Shown: piece by piece, positions 23,054 to 34,011 of the stretch
How positions within the stretch are numbered: the first letter of the stretch is position 1
Layout of the letters: each line of letters begins with the position of its first letter
Translations under genes and position numbers: made by a program
NCBI GenBank assembly: GCA_034401795.1
Contig: CM067367.1
Location: 82,248,926-82,312,925 of the forward strand
DNA: 64,000 nucleotides
From: Chaetoderma sp. LZ-2023a
Lineage: Eukaryota > Mollusca > Caudofoveata > Chaetodermatida > Chaetodermatidae
Direction: 5' to 3'
The notes under the pieces: model-generated
Databases searched by the model: none
The model's input: the letters and a program-made list of their open reading frames with translations, nothing else
What the model was told of the DNA's origin: nothing

Positions 23054-25734
23054 CGGGGTTGTTGCCGTGGCGATAGGAGTAGAAATGCATCCCTCTATTG
23101 CGCAAATTTACCGATGACAATGCACGCTGCTTAGCCGTGAGCAACGTAGAGAACATGGGGTTTTTTAAATAACTTACACGAGAGTACTGGACGGTTCAAA
23201 CATATGGATAGGCGTGGCCTGAACTTAGTTTGTCGGTAGAAGACGTTAACTACCCGACTGCTATAAGCTTCCAGACAATAAATTTAAAAGGGCAATAACT
23301 CTGGATCTGCTGAATGTGTGGAAAACAATTTGACTGAAAGTTGTTGTTGGCTAAGGTACCAACACATTTTAGTCAAATCGTTTTCAAAATACTCAACAGG
23401 TTCAGAGTTAAACCCCATGTAAAATGTAGTCTACAGAAATTCAGCAGGCAGACAGTTAACGCTTTAACACTCATATCAGTCAAAAACAGCTTTTGCAGTG
23501 GTCTTGAGAAATGTCCATTTGCAGACCATGGCAAGACTATTTTTTGAAAATTTACCACTGGAATGTCAGTCATTACAGCAGTAAATTTTCAAAAAATACT
23601 CTTTCTTGGTCTGCAAATGGACATTTTCTATGAGAAATTTTCTTGAACAAATTCGAGCTACATTCCAGCATGGCTCAAATTATGTCTCCTCACTACAATG
23701 GAGGGAGCCGATCGGTCTATAGATTATCGTAATTTATTTACGTCACTGGTTAACTGACGTCACAATCATAATGACGTATTGATCTGTTGTGAAAATCGAA
23801 AATGCCCGTCACGGGTGTACTAATTGAATGTCTTTGATAAATTTACAATTTAATAAACAATTGGATATGTCGAAACTAATTTGACTGTGAGCTGCAGCAT
23901 AATAGGCAGCAACATTAGCCAGCAACAGCCCTCGTTCGAATTAGTTTTGAAATATTCAACAGCTTACGCGAATAGCTACATTGAAATTTTGATTCTGGGA
24001 ATTCATGTCTGAAAGTATTAGAAATGGGCGGACCATAGCTATAAATGGGCGGGGCATATCTAGATACGGATATCTCTATTCACATGATGAGTAAACCAGC
24101 CCGGTATCGAAATGTATCGAGATAACAATAGATGCATCGCAATCTCACCGATTATCTCCAATGTTTTCCAAAACGTATCGACAAGAATTAGGATGACATA
24201 CAGTTTAATTTAAGCGAAGGTGTCTCTAACATCAGGATATTGATGTCGTCACTGAGGTAATACGCGAATCCAGTTTTAACAATGCCTGCCCATCTCTATC
24301 TAAGATCCACCCACGCTTGGCCCGTGCTGGGATCGATCGATCTTTAACTTCCCTGACTATCAATTCCAATTATCAATTGTTGGTGCCTATAACATGTAAA
24401 GACATACACTGGACCTTTCGAGTTTTAGCGATGCCCCGCCCATCACTAGCAAAGCTTCACCCACACTTCAGCGTTGAATATTTTGAAACTAATTTGACTG
24501 GTTGCTGCTTCTGCCTATGGCATGTTCATTAAATAATAAAGACATGAAATTTGTACAACAACGCGTAGTCCGTCATCAATTATGCGTTCGTGATAACCTT
24601 ATCCACGTCAGTCATGTCGTCATTGATTATGACGTCATCCAACATATCATGTAATCGATCATGACGTCATATGATTAACCCTTTCATGATGAAGCCGGCC
24701 AAAACTGGCCTCTGTAATGGTCTTAAGGAATGTCCAATTGCAGGCCAAGATAAGACTGTTTCTGAAGATTTACAACTGAAATGCCTGTCTCGATAACCGA
24801 GCCAGTCATTCCAATAGTAAAATTTCAAAAAGTAGTCTTCACATGGCTTGGAAATGAACATTTTAAATATTCTTGATGAAATTTAGACATTGGAGGGTTA
24901 ATGGATAAACTGGCCAGGTCCATTCTGGAGAGAAAAAGTTAACACTCATCTTTGTATTTCACTAATGAATGATGCTAACAAGATGAAGTCACAAGTTGGG
25001 CGCAATAGATGTGGACGGTGTGGAGGATTCCATTTCTAGCCAGCCTCCGCTCACTTTTATGCACGTTTGAATCCATTTATATACTGAGAACACTAAATTC
25101 CCAGAATCCCAATGGACCTTTCCAGTTTATCGATCCATCACATGACGTCATAATTACCTACGCGACGTGTAGGTTGACGTCACAATCAATTTTAGTCTCG
25201 ATTTAGTCTTAAGCGCTTAATAGTCCGACACGCTGTACGAATTGTATGTCTTTACTACTTAATAAACATTCTGTCCAATGGAGCAGCCAATAAAACCAAC
25301 AACACACATACTTTGAAACTAATTTGAGTGGGCGCTGTATCTACTGTCTATTTGATCCCTTCATGGGGTTCATGTTTACTGATTCCAAAACCTGATGGAA
25401 CATATCTTTTTAGTTAAAACTATGGCTGGATACATGAGTTCACTCAAGTTTTCTCTTTTCCGACTATATAGATACAATGGACCTTTCCATTTTTAGCTAT
25501 GCCCCGCCCATCACTAGCTAAGCTCCACCCACACCTCGCGTGTTTGGATTGATCGATCCCCGAATGCCCTAGCTATCAATTTCCTGAAAACTATGCAGGG
25601 AAGCTGTTGAATATTTTGTAACTAATTAGACTGGGTGCTGTTGCTGCCATAGGCAGCAACAGCGCCCAGTCAAATTAGTTTCAAAACATTCAACAGAATA
25701 TTTATTAAATAGTAAAAGCAAACACTTATACTTG
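23053..25734. repeat. Inverted duplication, right arm, inside the relic
   Basis: Reverse complement of 10984-13654, including the same nested TTAA MITE and hairpins. Both of its edges cut sharply from family A or C-rich sequence into relic sequence, so this arm appears to be the derived copy, placed between the relic's left TIR and its ATPase gene. Confidence 0.85.
24679..24897. mobile_element. TTAA MITE (piggyBac-type), right-arm copy
   Basis: A 219-bp element flanked by TTAA at 24675-24678 and 24898-24901, with ends CCCTTTCATG and CATTGGAGGG. It is the mirror of 11814-12032. Confidence 0.85.
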
Positions 25735-26170
25735 ATATGTCACGTGGGTTCTTAAAGAGTGTGAGATAGTGACAGTTAATCGAGATATCCCTATGTTCTC
25801 GACCTTTATGGAATAGATTTTGGACGATATCAATAACACTACAGTTTTCATGGTGGGAACGCTTAGTAAAATGTTTTGTAACTGGTTCATCAACACTTTC
25901 CATTAAATCATCAATAACAATAAGTGTATGAGTTACTCGATCACGGTCGAAATTAAAACCTTCTTGAAATTCAACATCATTTTGAAGTGACATGTAGCTA
26001 GCTGTCCTGCCAAGCTCCATAACACCAAATTACCCGGGTAGAACAGGCATAGAATAGGAGATGTTTTTACTGATCAGTTGTTTAACCAGCTCTGTCTTCC
26101 CTGACTGAGTTGGACCAGCAAGTATTATATTTGCAGGATGAGTAAATTGGAGCATTATTCTTTCTCTCTC
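25735..26170 (-). pseudogene. A32/FtsK-HerA-type packaging ATPase remains
   Basis: A P-loop (Walker A, GPTQSGKT) is encoded at about 26093-26116, preceded by THPANIILA. Downstream lies the Walker B segment LIVIDDLM (about 25904-25924), followed by the family-typical block with TKRSHHENCSVIDIVQNLFH and HYLTLFKNPRD. This arrangement is that of the genome-packaging ATPase of Polintons, adintoviruses and relatives, which pumps DNA into capsids. That function is known for the family and is not shown here. The gene remains end where the duplicated block begins. The call is secure as to family; the copy is a fossil. Confidence 0.8.
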
Positions 26171-26189
26171 CACTACTTCTCTTCTTCTT

Positions 26190-26400
26190 CCTTGAAACTC
26201 TTTTTTATAATAAATAATCATAAAGACAATTGTTGGATATATACTTGTTTTAATATCCAAAATCATTAATATATAATCAGTAATATTCAAAATCAGTAAT
26301 ATATAATCAGTAATATAACCAAAAGGGGTCAATTAGCAATGCGAAATGAAAATAATAATCAGTGTAATAATTAATATAATAATTAATATAATAATCAAGA
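26190..26400 (-). repeat. AT-rich YITDYIL-type short repeats
   Basis: Repeats of ATATAATCAGTAATAT and AATAATTAATATAAT (26250-26400). They encode hydrophobic low-complexity peptide upstream of the ATPase motif; probably not functional protein. Confidence 0.5.
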
Positions 26401-26429
26401 TGGTGAAATTACGGATTTTATATGTCTCT

Positions 26430-27220
26430 TCAATAACTTCGTTCAACCAATCGGTCTTACAACGTCTAAGGAGTTCATCTTTCTGTCTAAACAAGTCTGA
26501 ATTTAAAATGAAATGAGATGAAAATACATCAGCTGATAAATTTTCTATTGCTAAATCACTATACTCCTGAATGAAATCGATTGGTCTGAAGTTATAGGTT
26601 ATCCCACAACATGTGTGTTCGCGTTGACTAGGTCTGTTATATGTACAGTCATAACAGGTCTTACGAATCTGAACTGAAATCTCATCAGAGAGAATACTTA
26701 CAAAGGATCGTACAATAATCTCCTTCTCCTCTTTGTCAGGGCAATAATGTCAGAACACATTACACTCACCGTTTTCGAAACGAGCACTCCCCTTACATAA
26801 AGGGCACATGGTATCTAAATCCGTATTTAATGGGTTGGGTTGTTCATCTCCCACACTATTCACCGAATTACAGTTTGGTATAACGGAATCAGCATGTTGT
26901 ATGCTACCATTCTCGGCAAATAGCGAATCAATTTCGTCAGATGTATTACTTACACTACCACAATCCATAGGGAGTATTGTATAATGAATCGTTATCTCCC
27001 CCTGTATTTGCTCACCACCCTCATCACGCTCACCAGTCACAGCAGACTCATTAAGATCCACTGGCATTATAATTCCTAAAACGCTATTCAATAACTTGCG
27101 TGAAAATGTGTGCTCAAAGGTCTTATTTAGTTTTTTCACAAACGGTATTATTGTGATTTTAAGTTCAGTCTCAGTTAAAGATAAATGAAAATCATTCTCG
27201 ATGAAAAGACAATTAACCAT
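26430..27220 (-). pseudogene. Cys-rich / zinc-binding protein remains of the relic
   Basis: The upstream part (26750-27220) has a segment HLSLTETELKITI near residue 12 that resembles the strand-helix part of a PC4-like domain. It then has an acidic, Asn/Ser-rich linker and a CPLCKGSARFENGEC cluster that could bind zinc. The region below (26430-26749) carries CYDCTYNRPSQREHTCCG, a second Cys/His cluster, and a helical tail. I do not recognise the family. Position between PC4-like and ATPase genes on the same strand implies it belongs to the relic. It is broken. Confidence 0.5.
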
Positions 27221-27229
27221 GTTTCCTTC

Positions 27230-27418
27230 TCAGAGAATGTCAACCACAGAGTTCCACTGCTTTAAATCCATCATTATTCTAGGTTGAAGCCGATTCCCCA
27301 TTACATTCTCATTTGTATATATGGCTATACCTGGTTCTGCGTTTCCACGGGTTGGTAGTGATCTAACAGATAAAAGGTCCTCGTGTAAGTCAAGTAACTT
27401 TTGCGCCATTGGTTTCAA
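27230..27418 (-). pseudogene. PC4-like module, third repeat, remains
   Basis: The 62-codon frame ends with RIMMDLKQWNSVVDIL, which resembles the GISLNPEQWSQLKE segment of the PC4 coactivator domain. It is preceded by GIAIYTNENV. It lies directly after the two-domain PC4-like gene on the same strand. Support is by motif only. Confidence 0.45.
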
Positions 27419-27839
27419 ACATGCTGTTCAAGTTCTTAAGAATATCCCACTCGCGATCTGTTAAATATATTCCACGTCTAGTAGGTTTTTCAACGTGGGA
27501 TGTAGGCAATTGAAAGAATCGTCTTATATCGACACAGGGATATTTCGACAAGATGCTAACTTTACAGCCAGGTTCAAGTTCATAGGTGTACTGAGTCTCT
27601 TCAACACCGTCTTTGCTACATGCTTGCCGAAAGACATCTTGAAATGTACAAATATTATCGGAAAACTTTTTAAAACACTCTGCATTTAAATATAATCCAC
27701 GTTTCGTAGGATAACCTCGTATTCCACTAAACTGTCTAATGTCAACCACATTTTCGCCATGTACTTTTATTACACGATTATATCTTGCACGCACAAGATC
27801 AATAGGAGAAGAACAACCAGCAAAATAAGAAGTGTCCAT
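27390..27839 (-). CDS. Tandem PC4-like ssDNA-binding protein of the relic
   Basis: A 149-residue frame with two copies of one pattern. The first, near residues 31-62, is VVDIRQFSG..YPTKRGLYLN; the second, near residues 100-136, is CVDIRRFFQ..KPTRRGIYLTDREWDIL. This matches the core of the PC4/Sub1 coactivator fold (IDIREYW, then GRKGISLNPEQW), which binds single-stranded DNA. A replication or transcription role for the element is inferred. It starts near the right TIR, reading away from it, as expected for the first gene of a TIR-bounded element. The alternative is an unrelated duplicated beta-sheet domain. Confidence 0.6.
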   Translation of the reverse strand: MDTSYFAGCSSPIDLVRARYNRVIKVHGENVVDIRQFSGIRGYPTKRGLYLNAECFKKFSDNICTFQDVFRQACSKDGVEETQYTYELEPGCKVSILSKYPCVDIRRFFQLPTSHVEKPTRRGIYLTDREWDILKNLNSMFETNGAKVT

Positions 27840-27956
27840 TGAAAAGTTACTACGTTAAATTATCTTCGAAATACTTTGTGATATTTTGAGGTAGAATTAG
27901 ATGTTTTGTCAAAGGTTTTTCCTCTTTTTATAGTTTTCCGTTACAAAATATTACTC

Positions 27957-28410
27957 ATATTACACCATTAGTCATAATTTTCCCCTCATTTCTCCCTAGC
28001 CAATCGTTAGGGGCACCTACCACTCGTCCAATCAAATTCAAGCACGAGTGTGGGTCATTTCTCCTTAGCCAATCGTTAGAGGCGCCTACTGCTCGTCCAA
28101 TCAAATTCAAATATGATTCTAGGTCATTAATCATACCTTTCCCGCTCATCTCTCCTTAGCCAATCCATAGCTTTCCCGCTCATTTCTGTACTCATGAGTG
28201 CGAGTGTACTTTTAAGTACAGCTAAGGTTTCTTAGTGCATCTACAACAGATCATTAATCATACTTTCCCCTGCTCATTTCCCCTCAGCCAATCATTAGGG
28301 GCGCCTACCGCTCATCCAATCAAATTCAAGCACGAATGTAGGTCATTTCCCCTCAGCCAATCATTAGGGGCGCTTACCGCTCGACCAATCAAAGTCAAGC
28401 ATGATTTTTG
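27957..28410. repeat. CCAAT-bearing tandem units in the right TIR
   Basis: Four to five copies of a ~65-95-bp unit: CTCATTTCTCC, TTAGCCAATCGTTAGGGGC, GCCTACCGCTCGTCCAATCA, AATTCAAGCACGA. Each has two CCAAT boxes. The left TIR retains fewer units. Confidence 0.8.
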
Positions 28411-28672
28411 ATTGACAGCTCAGCCTAGTATATAAGAGGGGCTTTGCTTTTTCAAATCACTTGATCATCAGAACTCAGAGTGAACACTTCGTGGTGTAGA
28501 GCTATACGAGTTCACTACTGAATATCTCTTCAACTAGGATTCTACTTCACAGAATTTCGCTATACATCTTTTACTGAATAAAGTCTTAATCATATCATGT
28601 TACATTCTATTTCATGTTTTCATCTTTCAGTTATTATTTTCAGCCATCGATTGGATTTTACGAATGGAAACT
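28160..28672. repeat. Right terminal inverted repeat of Polinton-like relic
   Basis: Inverted match to 22629-23053. The outer part after the TATA box is highly similar; the inner part has an extra CCAAT unit. Confidence 0.85.
28428..28436 (+). promoter_or_regulatory. TATA box in TIR, facing outward
   Basis: AGTATATAAGAGGGG follows a series of CCAAT boxes. About 145 bp further is GAATAAAGTC (about 28575-28584), a polyadenylation-type signal. The same order occurs reversed in the left TIR. Both would transcribe away from the element's interior. Confidence 0.55.
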
Positions 28673-28798
28673 TTACCCAGAATGTCAGTAAGCCGTAGTT
28701 ACCAAAAACCATCAATTTTTTATGGTGGAAGGTATATGGGCGGGAGGGATGGGGGATAGATACATCAGGACTGCCCCTACCCCAAACTACTAACCAAC

Positions 28799-28969
28799 GC
28801 CGAGCGGTAGGCGGCCGTCTTTGATTGCAGGAGTGCTTTGTGACGTCACTTCATTAGCATATTTAAATGAGATTCCGTCCATGCCCATATATAGAAGTGG
28901 GCGGGGGGAAAGCTGTGTGACGTCACAAAGCTCTCCTCCAATCAAAGTGGGCGCCAACCGCTCGGCATA
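28799..28969. mobile_element. MITE with ~50-bp TIRs (family F)
   Basis: GCCGAGCGGTAGGCGGCCGT ... GCTTTGTGACGTCAC is mirrored by GTGACGTCACAAAGCT ... CCAACCGCTCGGC. It is about 170 bp long and non-coding. A stretch resembling TATATAGAAG lies in the middle. Confidence 0.75.
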
Positions 28970-29162
28970 ACTACTACGTTCTCAACCCCAAAAGCCACTA
29001 TGCAAATTTCAAGGCAGCTAGGTACGCTAATCTAAGCATGTCAACTGCATTCCTTGAATAATTAACAGTTTTATGGTCATGCACATTTTATTTTAAATAA
29101 CTTTGAAATCCCATTTCTTTGTTTTGTGAAAATGCCCTTTCTAACCATATATGACTTTGACC

Positions 29163-29166
29163 ATAT
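29163..29166. repeat. Target-site duplication ATAT (left)
   Basis: Matches ATAT at 40821-40824. Four-base TA-rich duplications are typical of Ty3/Gypsy errantivirus-type integration. Confidence 0.8.
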
Positions 29167-31042
29167 TGAAGATTTCTGATGTCTTCTGATTCTATTTAAT
29201 CGTGATCACTTCGACTTCGGTAAGGCCTGTATGTGTGGTTGCTGCGACAACCGGTCTTACCGACGACGAAAGTGATGGATACAAGCTCGCCTCGTTTGTA
29301 GATGAAGGTAACGATATTTCTGTCTGTATCCGGGCCTGATCTGACTATTCTAATCGAAGATAATGGTAAGCTATGGTGGTCTTCCGTAGATGCCAGAGTA
29401 AACGCTATAGAAAACACGAACTCGTGCCTTGAGGTAAAGTATCAAGGTGATGGCTTTATTCTCTTAACTCTAACTATACTATGATATACTTTGAGCAAAA
29501 GTGACTTATACTGTCACAACAGAAGCTGCAATAAACTTATTTATTTGATTCAGTTTTCCTACTTACAACGATTTAAGAATTTACTTCAACGTTTTCCTAA
29601 CTGACTAGCATTACTCTCAGTCGCTCTGATCTGCTATGCTATTCAATTAACTCTTGACTACTGAAAATACATTCAGCAAGAATTTTGTACGAGGTGCGAG
29701 GTGGACCGGACTCCCGATTAAAAGTTAAAGTCCCCCTTTTATACTACTTCAGTTCCTATACTCCCTCCATCTTGGTTTCGCACCGCCGGAGGCTGCTCTG
29801 ATTCTGATTGGATCATGACATCATTTTGATCAATCAAAACCCCGACCCTCCCTCCCTGGGTGGGTGCTTTCTTCCTAGCACTTGCGGTTTGGCTGGTTCT
29901 TGAGTAATGGGATCTGTCGTTCCCCTAACTTTATTTTAGAATTCCATCTGCTTCCCATGACAAAATGACGGATGCTTGTTTGATAGCAAGTTCCGATTTG
30001 TGTACCTTATGCTAGAATGACGGATGCTTGTTTGATAGCAAGTTTCGATTTGTGTATCTCCCATGTCAGAATGACGGATACTTGTTTGGTAGCAAGTTCC
30101 GATTTGTGTATCTTACGCCTCTACAATTAATACGTTTTTGATCATAACTTTCGATTGCGTACCTACCGCCTACAGGACGCTACAATGTCCATGTCATGTG
30201 CATTACCTATTGGCCGACAACCTGTTGAATGCTAGAGTTAATTGGCACACGAGTTCCCATGCTTCTGTGAGTGAGAACACAGACAGCTATGTAACTAACT
30301 AAGTCCGTTTGTCATATCTAATCCCTTGGTCGATTCCAACCTGGTGCTAACCATCATGATTCATACTCGATTCAGTTTCAAAGCTGTACCGCGCAGTGCT
30401 GATAATATATAATTTCCTAACATTACATAGACCCTATTTATTAAAGAGAACTGATGTTTGTGTGTGGAACGATAATAATCGTACACAGCAACGTTTATCT
30501 CAATACTTAAACAGCCGGATGGAATGCACTTAGCGAGATTAACCCATTCAAATTGAAGGACGAAATCAGTGAATCGATTAACCCTCAATAATTAGTTGTG
30601 GTAGTAAAACTTGATAATGACCTGAGTGAAAGTTGTTGCTGTCTTGGTGCTAAGTCGTTTATGAGCAATAATCTCTTTGCAGTAACATAAATGACTGCAG
30701 CAACAAACATCAATGAGTTTGATCATGGCAGTATGCAAGTTGTACGAATATTGAATCGTTGTAGACGGGAAGAGAATGTTAACCCTACGTTAACCCTCGA
30801 TGGCGTAACTTGTTGCGCATTGCTTTTACCGCTGTGAATGGTAATAGCATCCAGCCAGGAGAAGGGAAGATATATGGATGATGATCAGTGCTAGTAACGT
30901 ATCTAAACATAGCCGCTGATCGGTGCATCTTAATATACATGGTGACATAGTCTATTAGCTCACCTGGTATTCACATATGAATTCGTACATACAAGATGTC
31001 CAGCGGTGTCATGACTTCCCACAAGACAATCCCATATCTACA
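29167..31042 (-). repeat. 3' LTR
   Basis: 1876 bp, matching 38949-40820. Bounded by TG and CA. It contains a TATAAAA-type box (29737-29743, minus), an AATAAA-type signal (29540-29545, minus) and a three-unit internal repeat. Confidence 0.92.
29964..30117. repeat. Three-unit repeat within LTR U3
   Basis: GACGGATGCTTGTTTGATAG followed by CAAGTTCCGATTTGTGTA recurs three times with a ~52-bp period. The same trio lies at 39746-39899 in the other LTR. It could be an enhancer-like array. Confidence 0.8.
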
Positions 31043-31056
31043 CATGCCCCTCAACC
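31043..31056 (-). other. Putative polypurine tract
   Basis: On the minus strand GGTTGAGGGGCATG lies directly before the 3' LTR (TGTAGA). It is short for a PPT, so the call rests mainly on position. Confidence 0.5.
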
Positions 31057-31551
31057 GAAGTTAATTAGCCGTCTCTTAAGGCCTAAAGAGAGTGATAATT
31101 AACTCGTTGTGCATCATCAACAACCTAAACCACGCCCTACCAGAGTCCTCCAGACTATGTCATACATCAGACTACATCATATCTTAAATCCAACAATGTT
31201 AACTAAACATGTCTGGGTAACGGAATATCATGCGCAATTGACCGTCCCCGGAAACATAGGAAAACAGCATAATCCTATACAAAGTACGAACTTGTCCGGG
31301 TAATGGAATATCATGCGCAATTGACCATCCCCGGAAACACATTAATAGCATCATTAATGCCCTTGTAATTCAAGGTGCAGCAATTAACAATATAACCCTA
31401 TACACAGTAAATACAATGAAGTCAGTACATAATAACCTTAATCCTATAGTGCAAATAATCATTACTGGTCATACAATAGTTCTTATATCAAGTAATAAAA
31501 TAATCACCAAATAGTGTTCCAGTAACAGCATATAAAGTTCATACCAAAATG

Positions 31552-33477
31552 TCACGTTGATGATATCTCCATATAGTCCATGTTTGCGTTATGATTGTCA
31601 ACGTTAACGTATCCTGCCATCTCAATCCAGTCGGTAGCCGTCGGGTCGATCTCAGTCCATGCAGTAGCATTAGGCGACGACCCGGCTACCATACTCAGCG
31701 GATCCGGTAGTGCTGCAGGTCTCCGGGGCTGCTGGGCCTGAACCAGTGGCACACAGATACGAATATTGGCATGATTGTTATCACTGCTATGGGCCGCACG
31801 TGGCTTGCAACTTATCCAAGACCACATGCGTGACAATACGCCACATTTATATAATATAATCACTATAATAAGCACAACGACGAAGGAGCCAGCCGAATAC
31901 GACACAAAAGAGCGTACCCCAATGCCATCGACCATCATTGGGTCGATCGCGGATAATGGTGCTAGCGGTACATACTTAGATTTTTGTAAATGGTTCCATG
32001 GTTGCATTTTCAAATGATTCACAATCATGGACTGGTTAAGAACTCCAGTCACATCCAAATGGGGCATCTCAATGGCCAGGCTAACCCGAGCGTACGTCCA
32101 ACTGTAAGACGGAACAGGCTCGAATCGCCAGCCCTTCCCGCTATAACCACATTCGCCAGACATCAATGCATACACTCCATTACTCACCACACACTGGTCG
32201 GTCAGTCGTCCATCGCAGTGTATATCCATTGTTTCACCGAACGTTTGCAACACTACGCCTATCTTCTTATCGGCAAACAATTTGCTAGATGTTTCATTTG
32301 ATTCGGAGAGCTGAATATTACAAGCACTGTCGCTCGTATTGGTTAACAGGCTTACAATGCATGGAACGTGGGTCTTGTCGACCCGTAGTGGACCATGACA
32401 CACCCGGGGCTCCTCCCCACGATATTCGGATGGCGTGAAGTACCATCCAGTTTTGGTGTCAAGACCGATGCTGGTCCACGCGATCAGTACTTGCATGTAG
32501 TATCCCCTCGCAATTAGCAGTTCCGGCCACGCATGCAACCCGTATTCGATATATTCGCCCCCGTCGATTAGCGGTAATGTCGCTACGTAATGGAGTCGTG
32601 AGTCATCTTTCCATAACGGATACACGACCACGTTGCGGTAGTACCACTGATATGGACGTATCAGTTGATTTCCTATACTAACTTGTTTGGCCACGGAATT
32701 GAGGTCAGCAGGACTGAATAATTTTTCCGTTAGTCTACCTAACTCTAGGGATGCCGTTTGTCTATGAAACTGTGCTGCTGCCTTCTGGTAGCTATACACC
32801 ACACTTTCGGCAGAGTCAACGATGTGTCCAAGCTGCACTAATGCGTATAAGTCGGCTTGTCGGGTGGCGTGCACCTTAAACATATCGCTCACGTTTCTAG
32901 TGAATTCCACTAGGCCAGCGGTAACTTCGTTGATACGGTCATCGTTGGTGTTGATCCCTACGAATGCCAGTTTCACATGGGACGCCAGTTTGTTGGAGAA
33001 ATGTACGAAACGATTCACGTCCTTCATAGCAACTTTGACTCCCTCTTTAATTGCATCTATATCACCAGAGGTAGTGGTACCGAATAGATACGAGGCTATG
33101 TCTCCGACAAAGTCAAATAAGCCACGTTTGCGTCGTATACTATCCCTGCTCACCATAGTTTGTTGTGTCCTAACAGCGATCTTCTTAATATTGTTAACAC
33201 GATGTTGTAAACCGAAAATGTCTTGATAGCTCAACGCAGTCTTTCGACCGATGTTCGCAATAAGAACACGAAACTGCGCTAATCATTTAAGAAATTGGGC
33301 AGGTAAATAAGGGTGGTCGATAGACACCACTACAGTCCATTCAGCTCGGATAACGGATATATCCTCGGGTTTAGTTATCATTACCCCATTCGGTAATCTA
33401 TGTACACTAGACGTTTTACATAATCCATTTACTAAATTCACTAGAGCTATCACTACACCTAATCGTAAAATATACAT
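31552..33477 (-). pseudogene. env: Envelope gene, baculovirus F-like fusion protein
   Basis: The main open frame (31552-33234) has a furin-type site RRKR near residues 34-37, followed at once by GLFDFVGDIASYLFGT. This is the fusion-peptide pattern of baculovirus F and insect errantivirus Env. It continues with a long helical region, a Cys-containing ectodomain with N-glycosylation sequons, a transmembrane segment near residues 440-462 (SFVVVLIIVIILY) and a ~95-residue tail. The N-terminal region at 33283-33477 has a signal peptide-like start (MYILRLGVVIALVNLVNGLC). In the family, Env mediates membrane fusion and cell-to-cell spread. Errantivirus env is usually expressed from a spliced RNA. 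Confidence 0.85.
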
Positions 33478-33528
33478 GATTCCATGCGCAGTGATGCTTA
33501 CTGGTACAAATTATAGACAGAAGGATAA

Positions 33529-33984
33529 TTAGCGGCGGTTACATCGCCTTATAACTGCCTCTATATGACTAATGAAGTCATCGTACAGGGCGCGGCCGAA
33601 CGCGCCAATCCTGAGCCACTTGCTGTCAAACTCGACTTCCGGCACATGACTGCGCGTGCGCATAGAGTAACGAGGCACTGGCAGCGTTTCCATTGGTTCC
33701 GGCACACTTTCGGGTACCTCCTCCGAGCTGTCCATCACCACTGATGGAGGAGTCACGTGAGTTTCCATCGGTGACTCATGGTTTCGAGTCTCACTCGTAC
33801 CAGGTTGACTGATGTTATTATCAACCATCCTACCCCTCTTGCTCACCCCTGGCTCGTTATCAGAAGCTGGTCGCTTCCTACGAGTTCTCTTACCAAGGGT
33901 TGCCTTAGGGTCGGATTCTGGCCCATCTTCGGACCTTGGGAGCATCCGCACCCTTGGATGATGGCTATCTCTCGTACCCTTCAC
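33529..33984 (-). CDS. Basic protein between integrase and env
   Basis: 151 residues with Arg/Lys-rich stretches (LGKRTRRKRPAS, SKRGRMV) like nuclear localisation signals, an acidic Ser/Pro/Glu-rich middle and a hydrophobic helical end. It lies between the integrase and envelope parts. It may be the C-terminal tail of Pol or a separate accessory protein; I do not recognise the family. Confidence 0.5.
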   Translation of the reverse strand: MKGTRDSHHPRVRMLPRSEDGPESDPKATLGKRTRRKRPASDNEPGVSKRGRMVDNNISQPGTSETRNHESPMETHVTPPSVVMDSSEEVPESVPEPMETLPVPRYSMRTRSHVPEVEFDSKWLRIGAFGRALYDDFISHIEAVIRRCNRR

Positions 33985-34011
33985 AGGGTTACGAACAGGG
34001 CGTGGCCGTAC

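Larger units (their letters stand above)
22629..28672 (-). mobile_element. Polinton/adintovirus-like relic bounded by long TIRs
   Basis: Long inverted repeats (22629-23053 and 28160-28672, termini AGTTTCC..GGAAACT) bracket a minus-strand block with remains of a packaging ATPase of the A32/FtsK-HerA type, a Cys-rich protein and PC4-like proteins. TTAC flanks both ends (22625-22628, 28673-28676); Polintons usually make 6-bp duplications, so this is only suggestive. No DNA polymerase B, integrase, protease or capsid gene is seen, so the copy is heavily reduced. It is broken in several places (roughly four or more), and a 2.68-kb foreign block occupies 23053-25734. Age is uncertain. The TIR copies differ mainly by repeat-unit number. 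Confidence 0.7.

Noticed and set aside
22629-28672. Interpretation as a DIRS element with inverted LTRs
   Set aside because: No tyrosine recombinase or RT is present inside; the ATPase and PC4-like content fits a Polinton-like relic better.
29196-29484. 73- and 60-codon frames conserved in both LTRs
   Set aside because: Conservation follows from LTR identity; the frames are short and overlap on opposite strands.
30361-30588. 75-codon frame in the LTR, also at 40139-40366
   Set aside because: Same reason: LTR copies are near-identical, so the shared frame is not evidence for a gene.
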